64,000 bases of DNA from Jacaranda mimosifolia. Lineage: Eukaryota > Streptophyta > Magnoliopsida > Lamiales > Bignoniaceae. The position numbers and the translations under genes are program-made. Below, piece by piece: positions 11,142-24,239 of the stretch; positions within the stretch are counted from its first letter, which is position 1, and each line of letters starts with the position of its first letter. The stretch is from NCBI GenBank assembly GCA_018894105.1, contig CM032121.1:36054230-36118229 (forward strand), in the 5' to 3' direction. The notes beneath the pieces were generated by a model, which searched no databases, was not told where the DNA came from, and was given only the letters and a program-made list of their open reading frames with translations.

Positions 11142-12175
11142 CGCGCCGACAACTTCTTCAGTGGCAAGTACACTTCAAAATCATAATGGGGATTGCTCGA
11201 GGACTTGTTTATCTACATCAAGATTCAGGAGCAAGGGTAGTCTACAAAAATCTCAAATTCAGGGGTATTTTAATGGATAGTGAAATGAATCTTAAGATTT
11301 CGGGCTTTGAATTTGCTAGGACTTTGGCAAAACGTCAATTTGAATCGAACACCTGCCGAATATGTGGGACGTAGGAAGTGCATTACGATCCAATTATATT
11401 GTTGTTTCGCTCTGTCCCTCCATTTTTCTCTTCCCTAATTTCATTTTTGTGTTGGGAATAATTGTGTTATTTGTGTGTGCAGTGGCTATATCGCTCCGGA
11501 ATATTATTCGCGTGGACAATTCTCAGCTAAAACAGAAGTGTATAGCTTTGGAATTCTTACCTTGGAGATTGTATATACGTTATGAGGAGTCAATGTCCCT
11601 TGTTGTATATGTGAGTATGAACTAGTAGCCTGTGTACTTATTATTCTCAGGTAATTTAGTGAAAGAATCATATAATATGGAAACAAAGATCAGATCTCTA
11701 ACATAGTCCTTTGGAAATTACAAAAGTAAGACCATATATGTATATATATTTATTACTACGTGAGTAAACATGTATAGTACCATATTCCAATTCACCTTTC
11801 TTATTTGATCACTACGCCTTCTTCTTTCACTTTTGCTGCTGAATTTACATAAACACAATAATAGATCCAATGAAATCCGCACTTTTTAGGCATGGGAGCT
11901 GTGGAATGAAGGGAGAGCATCAGATTCTGGTAGATGGATCACTTGGAGGTGCATTTCCAGCGGAGGAAGCTTTAAGATGCATTCAGGTTGGTCTGTTATG
12001 CATCCAAATGCGACCAAATGACCAACCAACAATGCCTTCTGTGATCAAAATGTTGGAAGGTGACGAGCTACCAGTGGAGCCACAAGAGCCGTGGCGTTCA
12101 GCTCGAGCAGACAGTGTTAATATCAATGGTGATGCAACAATCGATCAATTTGATGAGACAATGGAAAGACAGTAA
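11142..12175 (+). pseudogene. Orphaned kinase 2 exons 4-6 of the unit 1 receptor kinase
   Basis: These are the original downstream exons of kinase 2, cut off by the CCR-like insertion and its stop codon. Exon 4 relic (11142-about 11368) has lost the catalytic HRD (reads VVYKNLK) and DFG (reads SGFEF), and its donor GT is changed. Exon 5 relic begins at about 11483 ([13 protein letters not shown]). Exon 6 relic starts at the AWELWNEG codons near 11890, has a one-base shift soon after, and ends at the stop at 12173-12175 (IDQFDETMERQ). The matching exons in 42333-43313 are open. The decay is as expected once selection no longer acted on them. Confidence 0.8.
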
Positions 12176-12779
12176 TATATCTGGGAACCATTCTACTTCC
12201 TTTTGCACAAAAATTTGCCACATTGCTTCCAAATATCAGTAGATTAGTTCCACCCGCACATGGGATCACTACGTCTGCACATTGTCACTTACATATATAT
12301 ATATATATATATATATGCATATAACATCCACTGAACAAGAAATAATTTCGACTTTTTTGTGTTTTCAAGATACGGTTGGAAATTTTAAAGGTTCGCGAAC
12401 GTAGGTTCCAACAACTGTAAAAACAGTCTACATGGGCTCTACCAATTGTCTGTTACGCACACTTTTTGGTGTCAAATTCGAGGGATCAAGCTATAAATAG
12501 ATAAATGATTAGATTGACAAATATTTTGAATTGAGTCATTGATCATTTCACTTTTTTTAGAGTTATTAGAAATTATGTTTGAAGAGGTGAGAATGCCTCC
12601 CAACTTACGCCTTTTCAATGATTTCAGCCTAACATAATAAAAGTAAATATGTGATCAATTTTGTGAAATGACCAACATACCTCTAGAAGGATATGAGGAT
12701 GATCACATATACTAATCAAATGCATACTTTGAATTTAAATAAAGTTATGCGTGCTTCCCCTTATCAGACTGACTGTAAT
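12176..12779. other. 3' flank of unit 1 receptor kinase with TA microsatellite
   Basis: The first 110 bases match the 3' flank of the unit 2 gene (43330-43460). A (TA)n tract follows at about 12293-12315, after which similarity to unit 2 is lost. Nothing coding was recognised. Confidence 0.6.
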
Positions 12780-12788
12780 ATTAATATT

Positions 12789-14248
12789 GAGCAAATTAGG
12801 TTTTGCTCCCTTTGAAAATGAAAAAGAGCAAAAAATTCCTTTATTGTGTTTTTAAAAAAGTAGCTAATTACCCCTCATTCATCCTGTGTTGCAAATCACG
12901 TGTAGTGGAGTGCAATTGGTTCTAAGTTTTTTCTATTGAAGTGCCAATTTTACCTTTGAATGTCAACTATTGCATTCATTGAAAAAAAAATGACAGCTCA
13001 TATTATTTTTACCTAAAAAAAATAAAATATAAAATATATTTATATATACATACATAATATATAGTTAAATATATATATATATTATATATACATATATATA
13101 AAAATCTAGCACCCACCGCCCATCAACCCACCCAACACCCCCCTCCCCAAGCATACGAGTGGTGGCCATGGCCACCGGCAAACGCTGCCATGGCTGCCCT
13201 GCTAGCGATAGCAGGCAGGCGAGTTGCTATGGTCGCCTACAAAGGCAGCCTCCCGTGAGGCCCCTACGAGCGGCGGCCATGGGTGCAGCTCACAAAGGTA
13301 GCCTCCATGGCCTCCTTTGCAAGTGGCCATGAAGAACATTTAAAAAAAAAAAAAATCAAAAACAAATGATAGCCAGTGGTCGGATCTGGTCAGATCTAGC
13401 TGCAATGCTGCCATGGCAGCCATTGGTAGCTCATAAGGTTTGGGGAGACAGGGTGGAGGGGTTGGCGGGAGGGTATGTTATTAAATAATTATATATATGT
13501 GTTATATATTATTATGTATTATAATATATTAATATATATATATTATCATATATATATGATAATGAATATATAAATATAAATATCTTACAAAAAATATATA
13601 TTTTCATAAATATATATAATATTTAATTTTAAATAAATAATTAGAAGAAAAAAAAGGATATAAACAAAAGCTATTTGAATTTTATAGATAAAATTTTAAG
13701 ATGGGGCGGAGGTGGGGGTGGAGGTGCGGGTGGGATTTGTTATATAAAATATTTATTTATTAATATATATTATCTATAAATATATACATAAATATATTTA
13801 TGTATTTATAATGTATTATATTATATTATATTTATTATATTATATATTTATGTATTTACATTGTATTTATATATTTATGTTTATATTTTTGTATATATAT
13901 AATATATATATATATAAATAAAAAAGAATAAATTAAATGGATGAATAAATAAAAAATTAAAAATAGTTTTAAATTTAAAAATAAAAAAATTGGTATAAAG
14001 TAGATGAAAAAAGATATATAAAAATATATTTAAAAAGAATAAATAAATAAAATTGAAAATATATGAAGAAATTAGTGGTAGTATAGTCTTTATACATTGA
14101 AATTCTGGCTGAACTACAACAAGTTATGTAGGGGAAGCGATGTGCCTATTTTTTAAAACAACAAGAAGTTTCGTTGCCTTTTTTTTTTTCATAAAAATTT
14201 TTTTTGCTCTTTTTCATTTTCATAGAGGGGTAAAATGCAATTTGCCCT
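12789..14248. mobile_element. Non-autonomous Mutator-like element, 1.46 kb
   Basis: The ends form imperfect terminal inverted repeats of about 50 bases sharing gaaaatgaaaaagagcaaaa. They are flanked by a 9-base direct repeat attaatatt at 12780-12788 and 14249-14257, the target-duplication size typical of Mutator-like elements. The interior has two TA-rich arms around a GC-rich core (about 13100-13480) with CCATGG-type direct and inverted motifs (gtggccatggcc, gctgccatggc). No transposase ORF was seen. Confidence 0.75.
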
Positions 14249-14257
14249 ATTAATATT

Positions 14258-15400
14258 TATCATTCTCTCTTTTCAACTAAATAAAAATAGAAACCTTCCT
14301 TTAATATTACATAAATAAACAATATTATCATTTATTTTCTTCGATATGATAAATAAGTTTACATCAACATTAGTGGACATTCATCTAATCACCCAATAAA
14401 TTCAAGTCACGTTCCGAAAAATTGTCCTTCTTTACTTTCCAGTTGCTAATATGACTTCACCTTATCCAATTCCACAGGCGTCTCTGGCATATAATACTTT
14501 TTGCTTAAGAACGGAGTACATTTGCCTTTTAAGATTGTTTTCTGAATTCTGAGCAAACTTACAAACTAAAACTAGTTGGCAAAAGTAGAATTGTTCAAAC
14601 ACCCTCATCTGTTATTGCAGCAAGTGCGCAGAAGTCTGCATATAAATTTTGTTGTAATAAAACTTGACAGTATTATTCTCTTCTTGATTACAACAATAGG
14701 TCAAGTTTTATTAGAATATTATTCTCTTCTTCATGTAAAAATTGGCAAAAGTTTACATTTTTCAATATTTTAAACAATGAAAGAATAAGATACAAAGAAT
14801 AAAAGCCTAGATGCCTTGGCCAAGTGTGAATGGGACACCTCCAGCAAAAAGTGTCGATCAATTTTAATGGCATATCATGGACCACCCAAACCTGTCTCAT
14901 ATCTGACAAGTGAAGAGCAATGGAAAATACAAGAAAACAACTTTCCACCTGGCCTTAATAGCCAACTTATCAAAGCATTCACGGAGCACACTGAAAACAA
15001 GAATTCTGAAATTATTTTAACAAACAAGATTATTAACTTCCACAAACAAGAATTACAAAGCCTCTCACAGAGTTTCAAAACAATCGCTTATTTAACATAG
15101 AATCCTATGGAGAAAGCGAAATACTTTCAAAAAGCTCATTCAACTACACTGTCCATAATTTAGTAAAAGCATAACCAAAATAAAAACTCAAAACATTATT
15201 AAACATAAAAGACTGTATTAAACATAAAAACTGCTCACTAAAAACTCAAAACATTATTGAATACTCAACAAAAGAGTTAAACATTGATAGATGAACCACA
15301 GAAAACTGTATTTAATAACTAGCGATACTTATTTATCCAACTGCCATGCATAAAAGAAACATCATTAAAATAACCAAAATAAAGCATCCACCAAAAAGCT
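14258..15400. other. Unassigned DNA with one unrecognised ORF
   Basis: An ORF of 94 codons at 14816-15100 on the plus strand (begins MAKCEWDTSSKKCRS) resembles nothing I recognise and has no duplicate in the window. The stretch may contain the unrecognised left end of the Harbinger element that follows. Confidence 0.35.
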
Positions 15401-15524
15401 CTGCCAACATATTAGTTTCTTTAGAGGCACCCAGCCAGGATCATACGAACAAACTCTTCCTTAGCCTCATCAAGAAGGCTAAAAAACAATTCCAACTCTT
15501 CTGTGTTCTTCACTAATAATTTAG

Positions 15525-16435
15525 CTACTTAAAGTTTCTCTTGTAAACATAAACCACAATTTTACCAACAGCAGCATAAACTTCCTCACATTTGTGAAAA
15601 ATATCAAACTCATGGCCAATCCAACGTGCAATATCACCCAATCTCACATCAGTCTTCTCACAAAAAGTTCCCCGCATCTCATAGATTTGCTCTTGACTTT
15701 CTATGGACTTTGTTTTCCTTTTACCTTGCTTCCTTTCAGAAGTGCCACTCCCTCTAATTTCAGAAGCTGATATTAACTCGGTCTCATCCACAAATTCCTC
15801 AAAAAGGCCATTAAGTTCTTCAGTCATCTGATTTTTCTATTGAGCATCTCCATTGATGAGGTCATTCACAGCTTCAACAAAATCTTGAGCATTCTCCCCA
15901 GTGGCCCTATCTCTTCCAAAGATCTTGCACCAATCATTATAGTAAGGTCATGATTTAAACCTCATCAATCGAGCATTCAAGTCAGTCTATGCAACAAGAA
16001 AAGATATGAAAGTCAATGCAACAAAAACAACTAAACTTAATAAATATGTAAGTTTCATAAAATTTGTTTCACTACCCTAACATAAGACTCCCAAGCCTCA
16101 TCTGTTGCTTCAATCATTTTGGTGGTCTTATTCCAACCAATGCCACTTCTTGATAGCATAGTAAATAAGGAACCATAGCTCTTTTTCCAAACATGAATTT
16201 TTGAATTAATATGTGGAATTGCACAAAGGTTTGTTCCAAGGAATATCTTTGCCATTAATTGTTCTAGGACTTGCAAATATCCAATCCGAAAACCATTATC
16301 TGCTTTCCAACCATTGGCAACTAAATCTTTTAATGCTCTAATTAAGACCTCTTCTTCACGTTGAGTCCAACTTCTCCTGCTTTTATCAGTTTTCTTACCT
16401 ATCCCTTTGGTTACTTTGGAATTTGATAAATCCAT
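15525..16435 (-). pseudogene. Harbinger ORF1, Myb/SANT-like DNA-binding protein
   Basis: The N-terminal part (16055-16435) has a trihelix/Myb-SANT-like domain: SRRSWTQREEEVLIRALKDL, then NGWKADNGFR and HVWKKSYGSLFTML, ending with a conserved-type WESYVR. The likely C-terminal exon (15525-15827) contains KRKTKSIESQ and a region typical of the second half of these plant Harbinger proteins. A gap with stops separates the two, either an intron or decay. In the family this protein partners the transposase and binds element DNA in the nucleus. Confidence 0.65.
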
Positions 16436-16775
16436 TTAACAATAACTATGAGTCATTACGACACAATAATCGTTCAAAAATATTTGTTCACACACCTTAA
16501 ATGTAACATAACTGAAAAATATGATTATACAAATCATTTCATTCATAACTATTATTAATTATCAATATATAAACTATTCAAATAGTTTTATGAATTAAAA
16601 TAAATTATTCACAATAGCAAATCCAGCAACAGAAGACAATCACAATCAAACAGTGTGATTATAGCAAACAACTACATTACCAAACAAAAAGATAAATTTC
16701 ATCGTAATAATTTCTTAAAGTGAAAAAAAATATAGTATTGTTTTGGATCTAGTACAAGCAAACAATCAAGAACAT

Positions 16776-18180
16776 TTAAGATGCACCCCTCCATTCATTA
16801 AATATGCTCTGAGCTAAGTTATTTCTCCAAAGGTTCCACTCATGTGTTGACTCCACACTAGTTATGAAATCCATATCTTTTGCATCTTCATTGTTTTTGT
16901 CCAACCCATCTACAAGATGCTCTAATAGGTCAACAGGCATCTCATTTCTAATGAAATTATGTAGCAAACCGCATGCCAATATGACATGATTTTGGACCTT
17001 TATCTAATAAGCAGGACTCCGTAAGATAGCCCACCACATTTTTAACAAACCAAAAGTCCTCTCAATCACATTGCATGCCTTTGAATGCTTTATATTAAAG
17101 AACTCTTTAAAATTTTAGGGAATTGATGAGCCATGACCCCATTGATCCAAATGGCATATAATACCTTTATACAGTGTAAGAAACCTTCTCCATTTGCGTA
17201 ACCATTGTCACATGACACATAAATAGCAAAAGATTTTGACATGTTCCAAAAGTAAGTATATGTATACCTATTCATATATCAACTATATATATATATATAT
17301 ATTCAAATATTCAAAAAGAGGGCAAAAATTAGATTAAAGTTTGTACCATTTGGCACTTTCAAGCCATGATTCCTACTCATTGCATCATGTAAGACTCTAG
17401 CATCGGCTATTGAACCCTCCCAACCAGACAACATATACACGAACTTCATGTTATGGTCACAAACTCCAAGAACATTTACACTAACATCACCTTTCCTGTT
17501 TCTATATCTTGGTTTGACTTGGATATAAGTCCCATCTAGTGCACCTAGACATCCCTATTATATTAAAACACAAGCATAATATATATGTTTAGCACATATT
17601 TATTTATTTTTGGTACGATATTTGTTTAAGGTTTCAAAACTATAATGAGAATTACATAGACTTTACCTTATAACATTTCCATCGAGAATTGGTACAATCT
17701 TCATATATAGGCTGAGGATTTACAAGAAGTATAGGGTGAAGCTTCGGCACAGCTTTTAGTACTGCAGGGAAGTGTTTGCTCACAGTTTGTCCAGATCTAG
17801 TAAAATCATGCTTGATAATTCTATTTTTCTTATGATGTGCTAAACTGATAGAAACGTACAAACCTTTTTATGAATTCTAACATACTTTGACAGAGTGAGT
17901 CCACCTATGTATTCTAATAAGTGGCACAATCTAGCAAAGCCATTTCTATTCATTCTTACATTGTCTAAACAATCTGAATCATTTAATCTAATTATTTGTT
18001 GCATGTGTTCTAATTGTGCAGGAATACTATTTGCCATAGCATATTTCACCAAATGCTCTCTTCTCCTACGGCCACCTCATTTATTGTTGATTAGGTAGTT
18101 CACTATAAAGCAAATGGCAAACATACTTTGCATCATTATCTCTTCAACAAGCAAGAAAATTTCAACCTTTTTTCTTGAAA
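16776..18180 (-). pseudogene. Harbinger transposase (HARBI1/DDE_4-like)
   Basis: Reading on the minus strand, the segments appear in family order: an N-terminal part (SIPAQLEHMQQIIRLND, GFARLCHLL) near 17840-18052; the catalytic core with [11 protein letters not shown] and [13 protein letters not shown] near 17380-17555; the NGYANGEGFLHC segment near 17180; the third acidic site NVIERTFGLLK near 17050; and a C-terminal part (LLHNFIRNEMP) at 16776-16979. Both Asp and the Glu of the DDE triad are visible. A TAG in frame at 17004-17006 and shifts between segments show that it is inactive or at least interrupted. Some gaps may be introns. Confidence 0.8.
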
Positions 18181-19257
18181 TATTAGTCATCATAACTACG
18201 ATTGTTTGGTAAAGAAATATTAGAAATTATAATAAAGAATAATCAATTGCAAACTAAACATGCATTGTAAAACACATATAATCAATAAATTATTCTATCA
18301 ATTTTGAGAAAATATTATATATTTTCAGTAAATAAAATTAATAACAATCATAATTTATTTGCACATTATTAGAAATTTAATGAATGACACAAGTTCTTAT
18401 ACAAGTTCACATATCCATACATTGAGGAGTTCACAAGTTCATGCATTAAGGAAAAGACAGAACCTTTGCACAACAAAATCTTGCAAAAAATATTCAAGTA
18501 TATAAAATCAAGTACCAACAAGTCAGCACAAACCCACTAGCTTTCTCAAATTCAAGGATGCAACTTCTATTTTTTGCCATTACCCACAATTTCAAGTGTA
18601 TTGTAATTCCATTCAGAAAATGGATTCCTTTAATTTCAAGAAGCCAAAGGGAATCAGACATCAATATGCTAACATGACCTTTGCCATTAGAGAAAATTTT
18701 CAGTGATTATATTGAATAATTTTCAATCGTATTTTGAATTTCAAACAAAAAAAAATAATTTGAGTTTCCTATTCAAAAGATAAGGTGGAACTACATACAT
18801 GTATTCAAATATATCTAAAAAATTTGATACATGATGGAACCAAATACTCTCCATTCATGATGAACTAAATACATATCACAATACCTAAATTTAGATGGAA
18901 AAAAATAACAATAGATTACAAAACCGTTGTGGAAGTTGTGGCCAAAAATGGGAGATGAAAAATCTCCAGTAAAATCGTCTTTGTTGTAGAGAGACAAGGA
19001 GAATGACGAGCTTTGACATGTAAATATAAGTAATATTATTGGAGGGGCAATTTTGTATTTTTCATAAGTAATCCTAGAGGTCTCTAATTCCTAAATTACC
19101 AATCAGGCCATTAATATGGGATACATAAGCCAAGATAATCATACTAAAATATCGGGTTTTTAATCAATCCTACACTTGAAAAATACCAACTAAATGTCCA
19201 ATTACATAGGATTGTCTGGCTATCCTATATAATCCTACCAAGCAAATAAGCCTTAAG

Positions 19258-22255
19258 GGGAAAAAAATCTCTTTTTTTCCTTTTAACTACTTCCTTCACC
19301 AAAATTCCGTAAAACACAATTATTATACCTAACACCATGTATTCAATCTGATGTTGTGTCTTAGAGAAAGAAAGAAGGAGAGGGGCCTAAACAAGCCACA
19401 AACCTAGCAAGGACGGGTGAGTAGGGACAACCGCCAGAGTCTATATAAAGTCATATCAAATTTATATGAATAGAAATGTCAAGTTTAGAGATCACAGGAA
19501 CTGAAATATTCTACTTTACATGGTTTCACAAGGAGAAAGATTTTATGAATACAATAATCTCTGAGCTTCAACCTAAGCCACTCTGCTGGCTCGTACCAAA
19601 TAGCAAATGTCAAGGGGAATCATCAGTCAGCCGCTAAAAAACTAATTTCAGCAGCAACCTCCTAGCAAAGTAATTCTTTATATGTCAATCCCCCAAGTTA
19701 CTATGAATCCAAATCCTCGCTAATATTTATATGGCAATAATCCCCAGTTTCATATCTGATACACCAGCATCCGAAGGCAAGTATTTAAACACGCATCTTG
19801 ATTCCAAATATTCGTTCTTGAAATCGAATCTCATCCGTACATATGAGTGCACCATTGACAGCCTGTTCCAGGATCATCTTTCCACCATGCTGCATCACTG
19901 CATATAGCCATATACCATTGAGCTAGACAGAAAAATACATGCAAATGATATCATATAGTGGTGAAACAATCAGAGTGTTAGCATGTGTGCAGCATGCATT
20001 AGGTTCTCTGCGGACAGGAGGATGGATGATTTGAAAGGTATCACTGAACATCAAAATCAAAAAGAATGGAAACACTAATAATAGAAAAACAACCATATAT
20101 GGTATGACAGCAATTGGGCAAGACAGAAAGTTACACAGTTTGGCTAAGAGGGTGTTTGGGGTAAGCTTATAAGCTCCTCAAAACATCTTATAAGATGTTT
20201 AAAAGCTTATAAGTTGATAAAAAATGTTTGGTAATTTTTTTTAAAAAAGAGCTTGTAAGAGTATAAAATAAAATGTTATGAGCTTATAAACTCTTTTAAA
20301 AGAAGTAAGGAGACCCTAACTTATTTTTAAGATCTTAACAAGCTCCTTCATTTTTAACAATTTTAATTACAAAATTGTCATTATTAACATCTTATAAGCC
20401 CCAAGATCTTATTTTATCCAAACACTTCAACAACTTATTTTACAAATAAGATCTAACATCTTACGAGCTCCAAAAACATTTTATAAGATGTAGGAGTTTA
20501 TAAGATGTTTAAAATAAGTTTAGCCAAACACCCTCTAAGCATAATACTACCAATGTTAAAAAAGGAAGATCAGAAGAAGAAACTGAAGCTGCCTACAGAT
20601 GATGATGCAGTAACAACACATAAAAGCATGCAGTGTGCATGAAAACCTGCCACCATGAGGCGAAAATGAAGCAACACTATTATTATGCCAAGGCTGCCCT
20701 CCCAATGAACCATCATCAATAGCCAAAGATGTCCATGATTCCCCCTACTTAAAGGGAAAAATAGAGTTTTCTGTTTCAGGCAATAATAGAAACAACAATT
20801 TTCCCCACTTAAAACTCGCATATTAACTACCTGACAATCAGACATAAAGAAAAAGACTTATTTGTATACAGGTTATCTTATTTCATGATTATCCTTAATT
20901 CGTTTGAAATATCATAAGAGATATAAGGTTAAAGTAAACATAATGGAAGCATTACAGGAGTGAACAGGGAGTCATCAAGCCATACCTGTAAATTTCTGTT
21001 CAACCTTCCTAAACAAAAATGATAGCAATATCTAGACTAGCCTTAATGGAGTGCAGATCAAAATGCCTCGAGGTAATTAGAAAAAGCATTTGTCAATGGA
21101 GGCGAAACCTTCGTGGTATGCCCAAGCTACCGTTGCAAATCCATTTTTGTGTAAATGACAAACGCATGCACCTTGTAATGTCTAGAGTGAAGGTATTAAG
21201 TGAAAAAGGAGGTGCACAATAACAGAGAAGTATTTTATGATGTTTTTCTTCATGTTTTGTTTCATGCTGAGGCTTGAATTACTTCTATTCACTCAGCTTC
21301 AGCTTCTGGGATTTTTTTCACTAAATTAAGAATTAGATGTTATTTAAGCTCTTTCCAGTAATTAGTTTACTTTTTGGATACTCAGTTATGCCATTCGCGA
21401 CTTAATATAAGCCAAATGTTTCTGGTATGTGTTTCATGTTTTGTACTTCCAACCAAATTTATTCAAGTTTAATTTATACAAAATCTACATGTGAAAGGCA
21501 AAAAGTCCAGCCCTTCACCTCAACATGTTCTTCACTTCAGAAACACTGCATAAGAAAGTATGGAGCTCTCTACTGAGCTGCGTAATAGCTGACTAATTCT
21601 TAACACCCATACCAGCAAATCCAGAGATATGACTATATGAAAGACAGATATAAGCCATACGTGCAATCAAATTAAGATCTTCATTTATGATGTAAAGCAA
21701 AAAATCACCATAAGAAAGGATGCACTATTACTTGGGATGGAGTGTATGTATAATTTCTGAAGTTAGAGTGCACTTCTTCAGAAGCTTTTAGACACTTGAC
21801 TTCACATGCCTCTTTCTATGAAAGGGAAAGCATGTGCTGCAAATAGAAATAAATGATCATGTGCTAGTTGTATTTGATTAATTATCATAATCCAGGGAAA
21901 ATCCCTTGAAATGCTGGACCCATCCCTGATGTCAGACTAGATCATTGCAAAACCTGTGTGCTTTTAATGCAACCACATCCGGGTATTTCTTTTCCCTCTT
22001 CATCTTGCATAAAACAAATAAGTGATATCTTTATCCACATGAATCCATAAAATCCTTGTTATCAAATTTACTCTTATTATAACAAGATTACATGTCAGAT
22101 TTACATTATTATGCCGAGATTACGTCATCCCTAAATGGCGGTACCTTCAATACTTTATAATAAAGTATTAACTTTTTTGTGTATAAGAATAAGCTTATCA
22201 ATCAACACCAATAGACACAGTTGAGAACATACAACAGAGAAAAAAAGAGAGCGGA
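19258..22255 (+). repeat. Unit 1 conserved block and Dof upstream region
   Basis: It aligns with 43800-46602 over almost its full length; the MITE at 20149-20534 is the main interruption. It includes the minus-strand exon-like remnants near 19720-19925 and near 20570-20845. The second of these shares the TSLAIDDGS-type peptide with 44975-45235, which reads SLATNDGS. The last 1.3 kb lies directly upstream of the Dof start and is the likely promoter; the two Dof copies share it with few changes. I do not recognise a further gene. Confidence 0.7.
20149..20534. mobile_element. MITE with AGGGTGTTTGG termini
   Basis: Terminal inverted repeats agggtgtttgg and ccaaacaccct enclose 386 bases rich in cttataagat-type palindromic motifs. 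A 5-base repeat ctaag flanks it (20144-20148, 20535-20539). Unit 2 has the empty site near 44912 (tttggctcaagcata). No coding capacity. The superfamily (hAT or Harbinger) is uncertain because the target duplication length fits neither perfectly. Confidence 0.8.
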
Positions 22256-23095
22256 ATGGAGCAAGCAAGAGGAGAAAATCAACCTGAGCAACAAGAGCAA
22301 CCCCAATCCCCTTTGAAATGCCCCCGTTGTGACTCGCTAGATACTAAATTTTGCTACTTCAACAATCATAGCCTTGCACAACCCCGACACTATTGCAAGA
22401 CTTGCAAACGACAAGGGACTATAGGTGGAAACTTAAGGAATATCCCCTTTGGAGGTAAAACTAGAGACGGCAAGCAAACAAACGCCTCATCTTCAAGATA
22501 TGGCAATCCAAGATCTCAACCCCCACAACCACCATTACCATTAGGGGAAGAACAAATACAGATTCCAGAACACCCAGCACCAATGGCAGTAATGTTACCC
22601 CAAAATTTTGACACAACCATGTCCCAACCAGTCACAAGCCTACCTACAGCAGTATCTCCATTGAGCTCAAATTATCTCAATGATGAGATCTCTTGTTTGG
22701 ATGCCATACAATCTTTGATTCAGCCAGAAGTTATTAATCAACATGCTAATGCTGGAAATCAATTTGTTACTGGTAGTGCGAACATGCCAATTCCACAAGA
22801 ATGGAATATTCAGGCCATGGCGTCAGAACAGGGTTTTTTACTGCAGCAAATCCCCCACCAGATCGAGTCTTACCAAATTCATAATCAAGCCAATGATGCA
22901 CCTCCTCACTTTAACAATAGTTTGGTTCAACCTACCTGGCCTGTGAGTTCTTTGCCCCAAGATGTAACGTATAATTCCAGTTTCTCTACATCAGATGCTC
23001 CTTTATGGAACAACTTTAGTGGCAACCCAACAGACACAGATACATCCATGAATGTTGATGAATGGCTTAATTTTCCAGGCTATGGTCCACCATAA
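22256..23095 (+). CDS. Divergent Dof zinc-finger protein, unit 1 copy
   Basis: Intact ORF of 279 codons in one exon. The Dof finger has its four zinc ligands (C22, C25, C47, C50; spacing C-x2-C-x21-C-x2-C) with the usual QPRHYCK and GGNLRNIP surroundings. Dof proteins are plant nuclear transcription factors that bind AAAG cores. The normally invariant Trp after the fourth Cys region (RQWT) is Gly at residue 54 here (RQGT), while the unit 2 copy keeps Trp. This may weaken DNA binding. The C-terminal part is rich in Gln, Pro, Ser and Asn, with the conserved end [10 protein letters not shown]. The unit 2 paralogue is at 46603-47380 and a C-terminal relic at 24240-24650. Confidence 0.85.
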   Translation: MEQARGENQPEQQEQPQSPLKCPRCDSLDTKFCYFNNHSLAQPRHYCKTCKRQGTIGGNLRNIPFGGKTRDGKQTNASSSRYGNPRSQPPQPPLPLGEEQIQIPEHPAPMAVMLPQNFDTTMSQPVTSLPTAVSPLSSNYLNDEISCLDAIQSLIQPEVINQHANAGNQFVTGSANMPIPQEWNIQAMASEQGFLLQQIPHQIESYQIHNQANDAPPHFNNSLVQPTWPVSSLPQDVTYNSSFSTSDAPLWNNFSGNPTDTDTSMNVDEWLNFPGYGPP

Positions 23096-24239
23096 GTAGG
23101 AATGCAATCATGTTCTAATTCTATCATTATATGTGCAGCCAATATGGTTTTACAATTTTTTTCCTTTTCCTAAGTGTATTTTTTTGTTTAATCTTTGTTT
23201 TCTCGTCTTGCTTCCCATGATTTTGGTAATTAACTTTATTAGCATTAATCTCCATGTTTCAAGTAGAAAAATAAAAAGTTATGTGAATTAATTAAGGATA
23301 CTGGAAAAAGTTACATAAGTCCCCTATGGAACTGAATTTTCTGGTTGCCTTAGGTTTATATGTTAACTCTAATAAAAGTGTTTCATATAAATTCGAAAAG
23401 TATTATGTAGAACAGTTGGAAAGTCACTTGCAGAATATAGTTAATAATTCTGAAATGAAGATTGGTTGAGTTATAAGCACTAAAAGTTTTGGGAAATTTA
23501 TGTAACCAACCCAAGAGAATTAGGTGGTGAATGCAATATGTAAAGCCACGGAAAAGAAGAGCAGGAGGAAAAGGAAAGAAAAAATAATAATCATTGATTC
23601 AAGTTCACAAAAATCATTAGCTTTATCTAGGAAATTCACTTGCTCATCATCACATCTTAAAATTTGAATCCAAGTATAATCAAATCAAAAAAAGATGAAA
23701 TTATGCATAAATTAGCAGATTAAGTAAATTTTCCTATGTCTTGAGGTATAAAATCCATGGCCAAACAAATATAATAAGTGGCAATAATCCACCTATAGAT
23801 CACTATGTAAAACCAGGCTGCCCAAGTTTTTTTCTCCTTTATTTTTTTCTTTTGTTATGGTAGCCACCGGTGTCAAAACCTGAAAGGAAAAGGAAATAAG
23901 AAAAGTCTGCATTCTTGGCATAAATGAAACATCTAACTGCAATTCTATTCTACGCTTGATGAAAAAGGCACAACTTTTGTCATGTATGCATTCTTTCTAG
24001 CTTTTCTCCCTTTGAGGGTAACGTCAATCGCAAGGTAGCGAGCATGGATTATCATATTTTAAAGATGACTTTCTATTACATACACTCTAACGACGGCTAA
24101 GGGGAAAATTCCTTAAGGTTCCACCTATAGTCCATTAACTTATGCAAAATCATGCAAAACTCTCAAAATTGTAAAAGGCTATTATTGTCATAGTATTTAG
24201 CATGTGGAAATTCACAACGAAAGGCCTTTCAAAGGGGTT
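23096..24239 (+). repeat. Dof 3' flank, shared with unit 2
   Basis: It aligns with 47381-48490 throughout, including 3' UTR-like sequence, the tggaactgaattttctggttgcc stretch, and the gtcttgaggtataaaatcca string. Small ORFs in it are not conserved between copies. No gene recognised. Confidence 0.65.

Larger units (their letters stand above)
15400..19252 (-). mobile_element. PIF/Harbinger transposon, decayed
   Basis: It holds the two genes typical of PIF/Harbinger elements, both on the minus strand: a Myb/SANT-like ORF (15525-16435) and a HARBI1-type transposase (16776-18180). The right end reads ...ccaagcaaataagcc followed by TTA (19253-19255). This fits a Harbinger terminus with a TTA target site, and unit 1 similarity to the other units resumes at 19258. 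I could not find the matching left terminus, so the left boundary is only approximate. Confidence 0.75.

Noticed and set aside
14816..15100. 94-codon ORF as a gene
   Set aside because: No recognised domain and no conservation within the window; listed only as unassigned.
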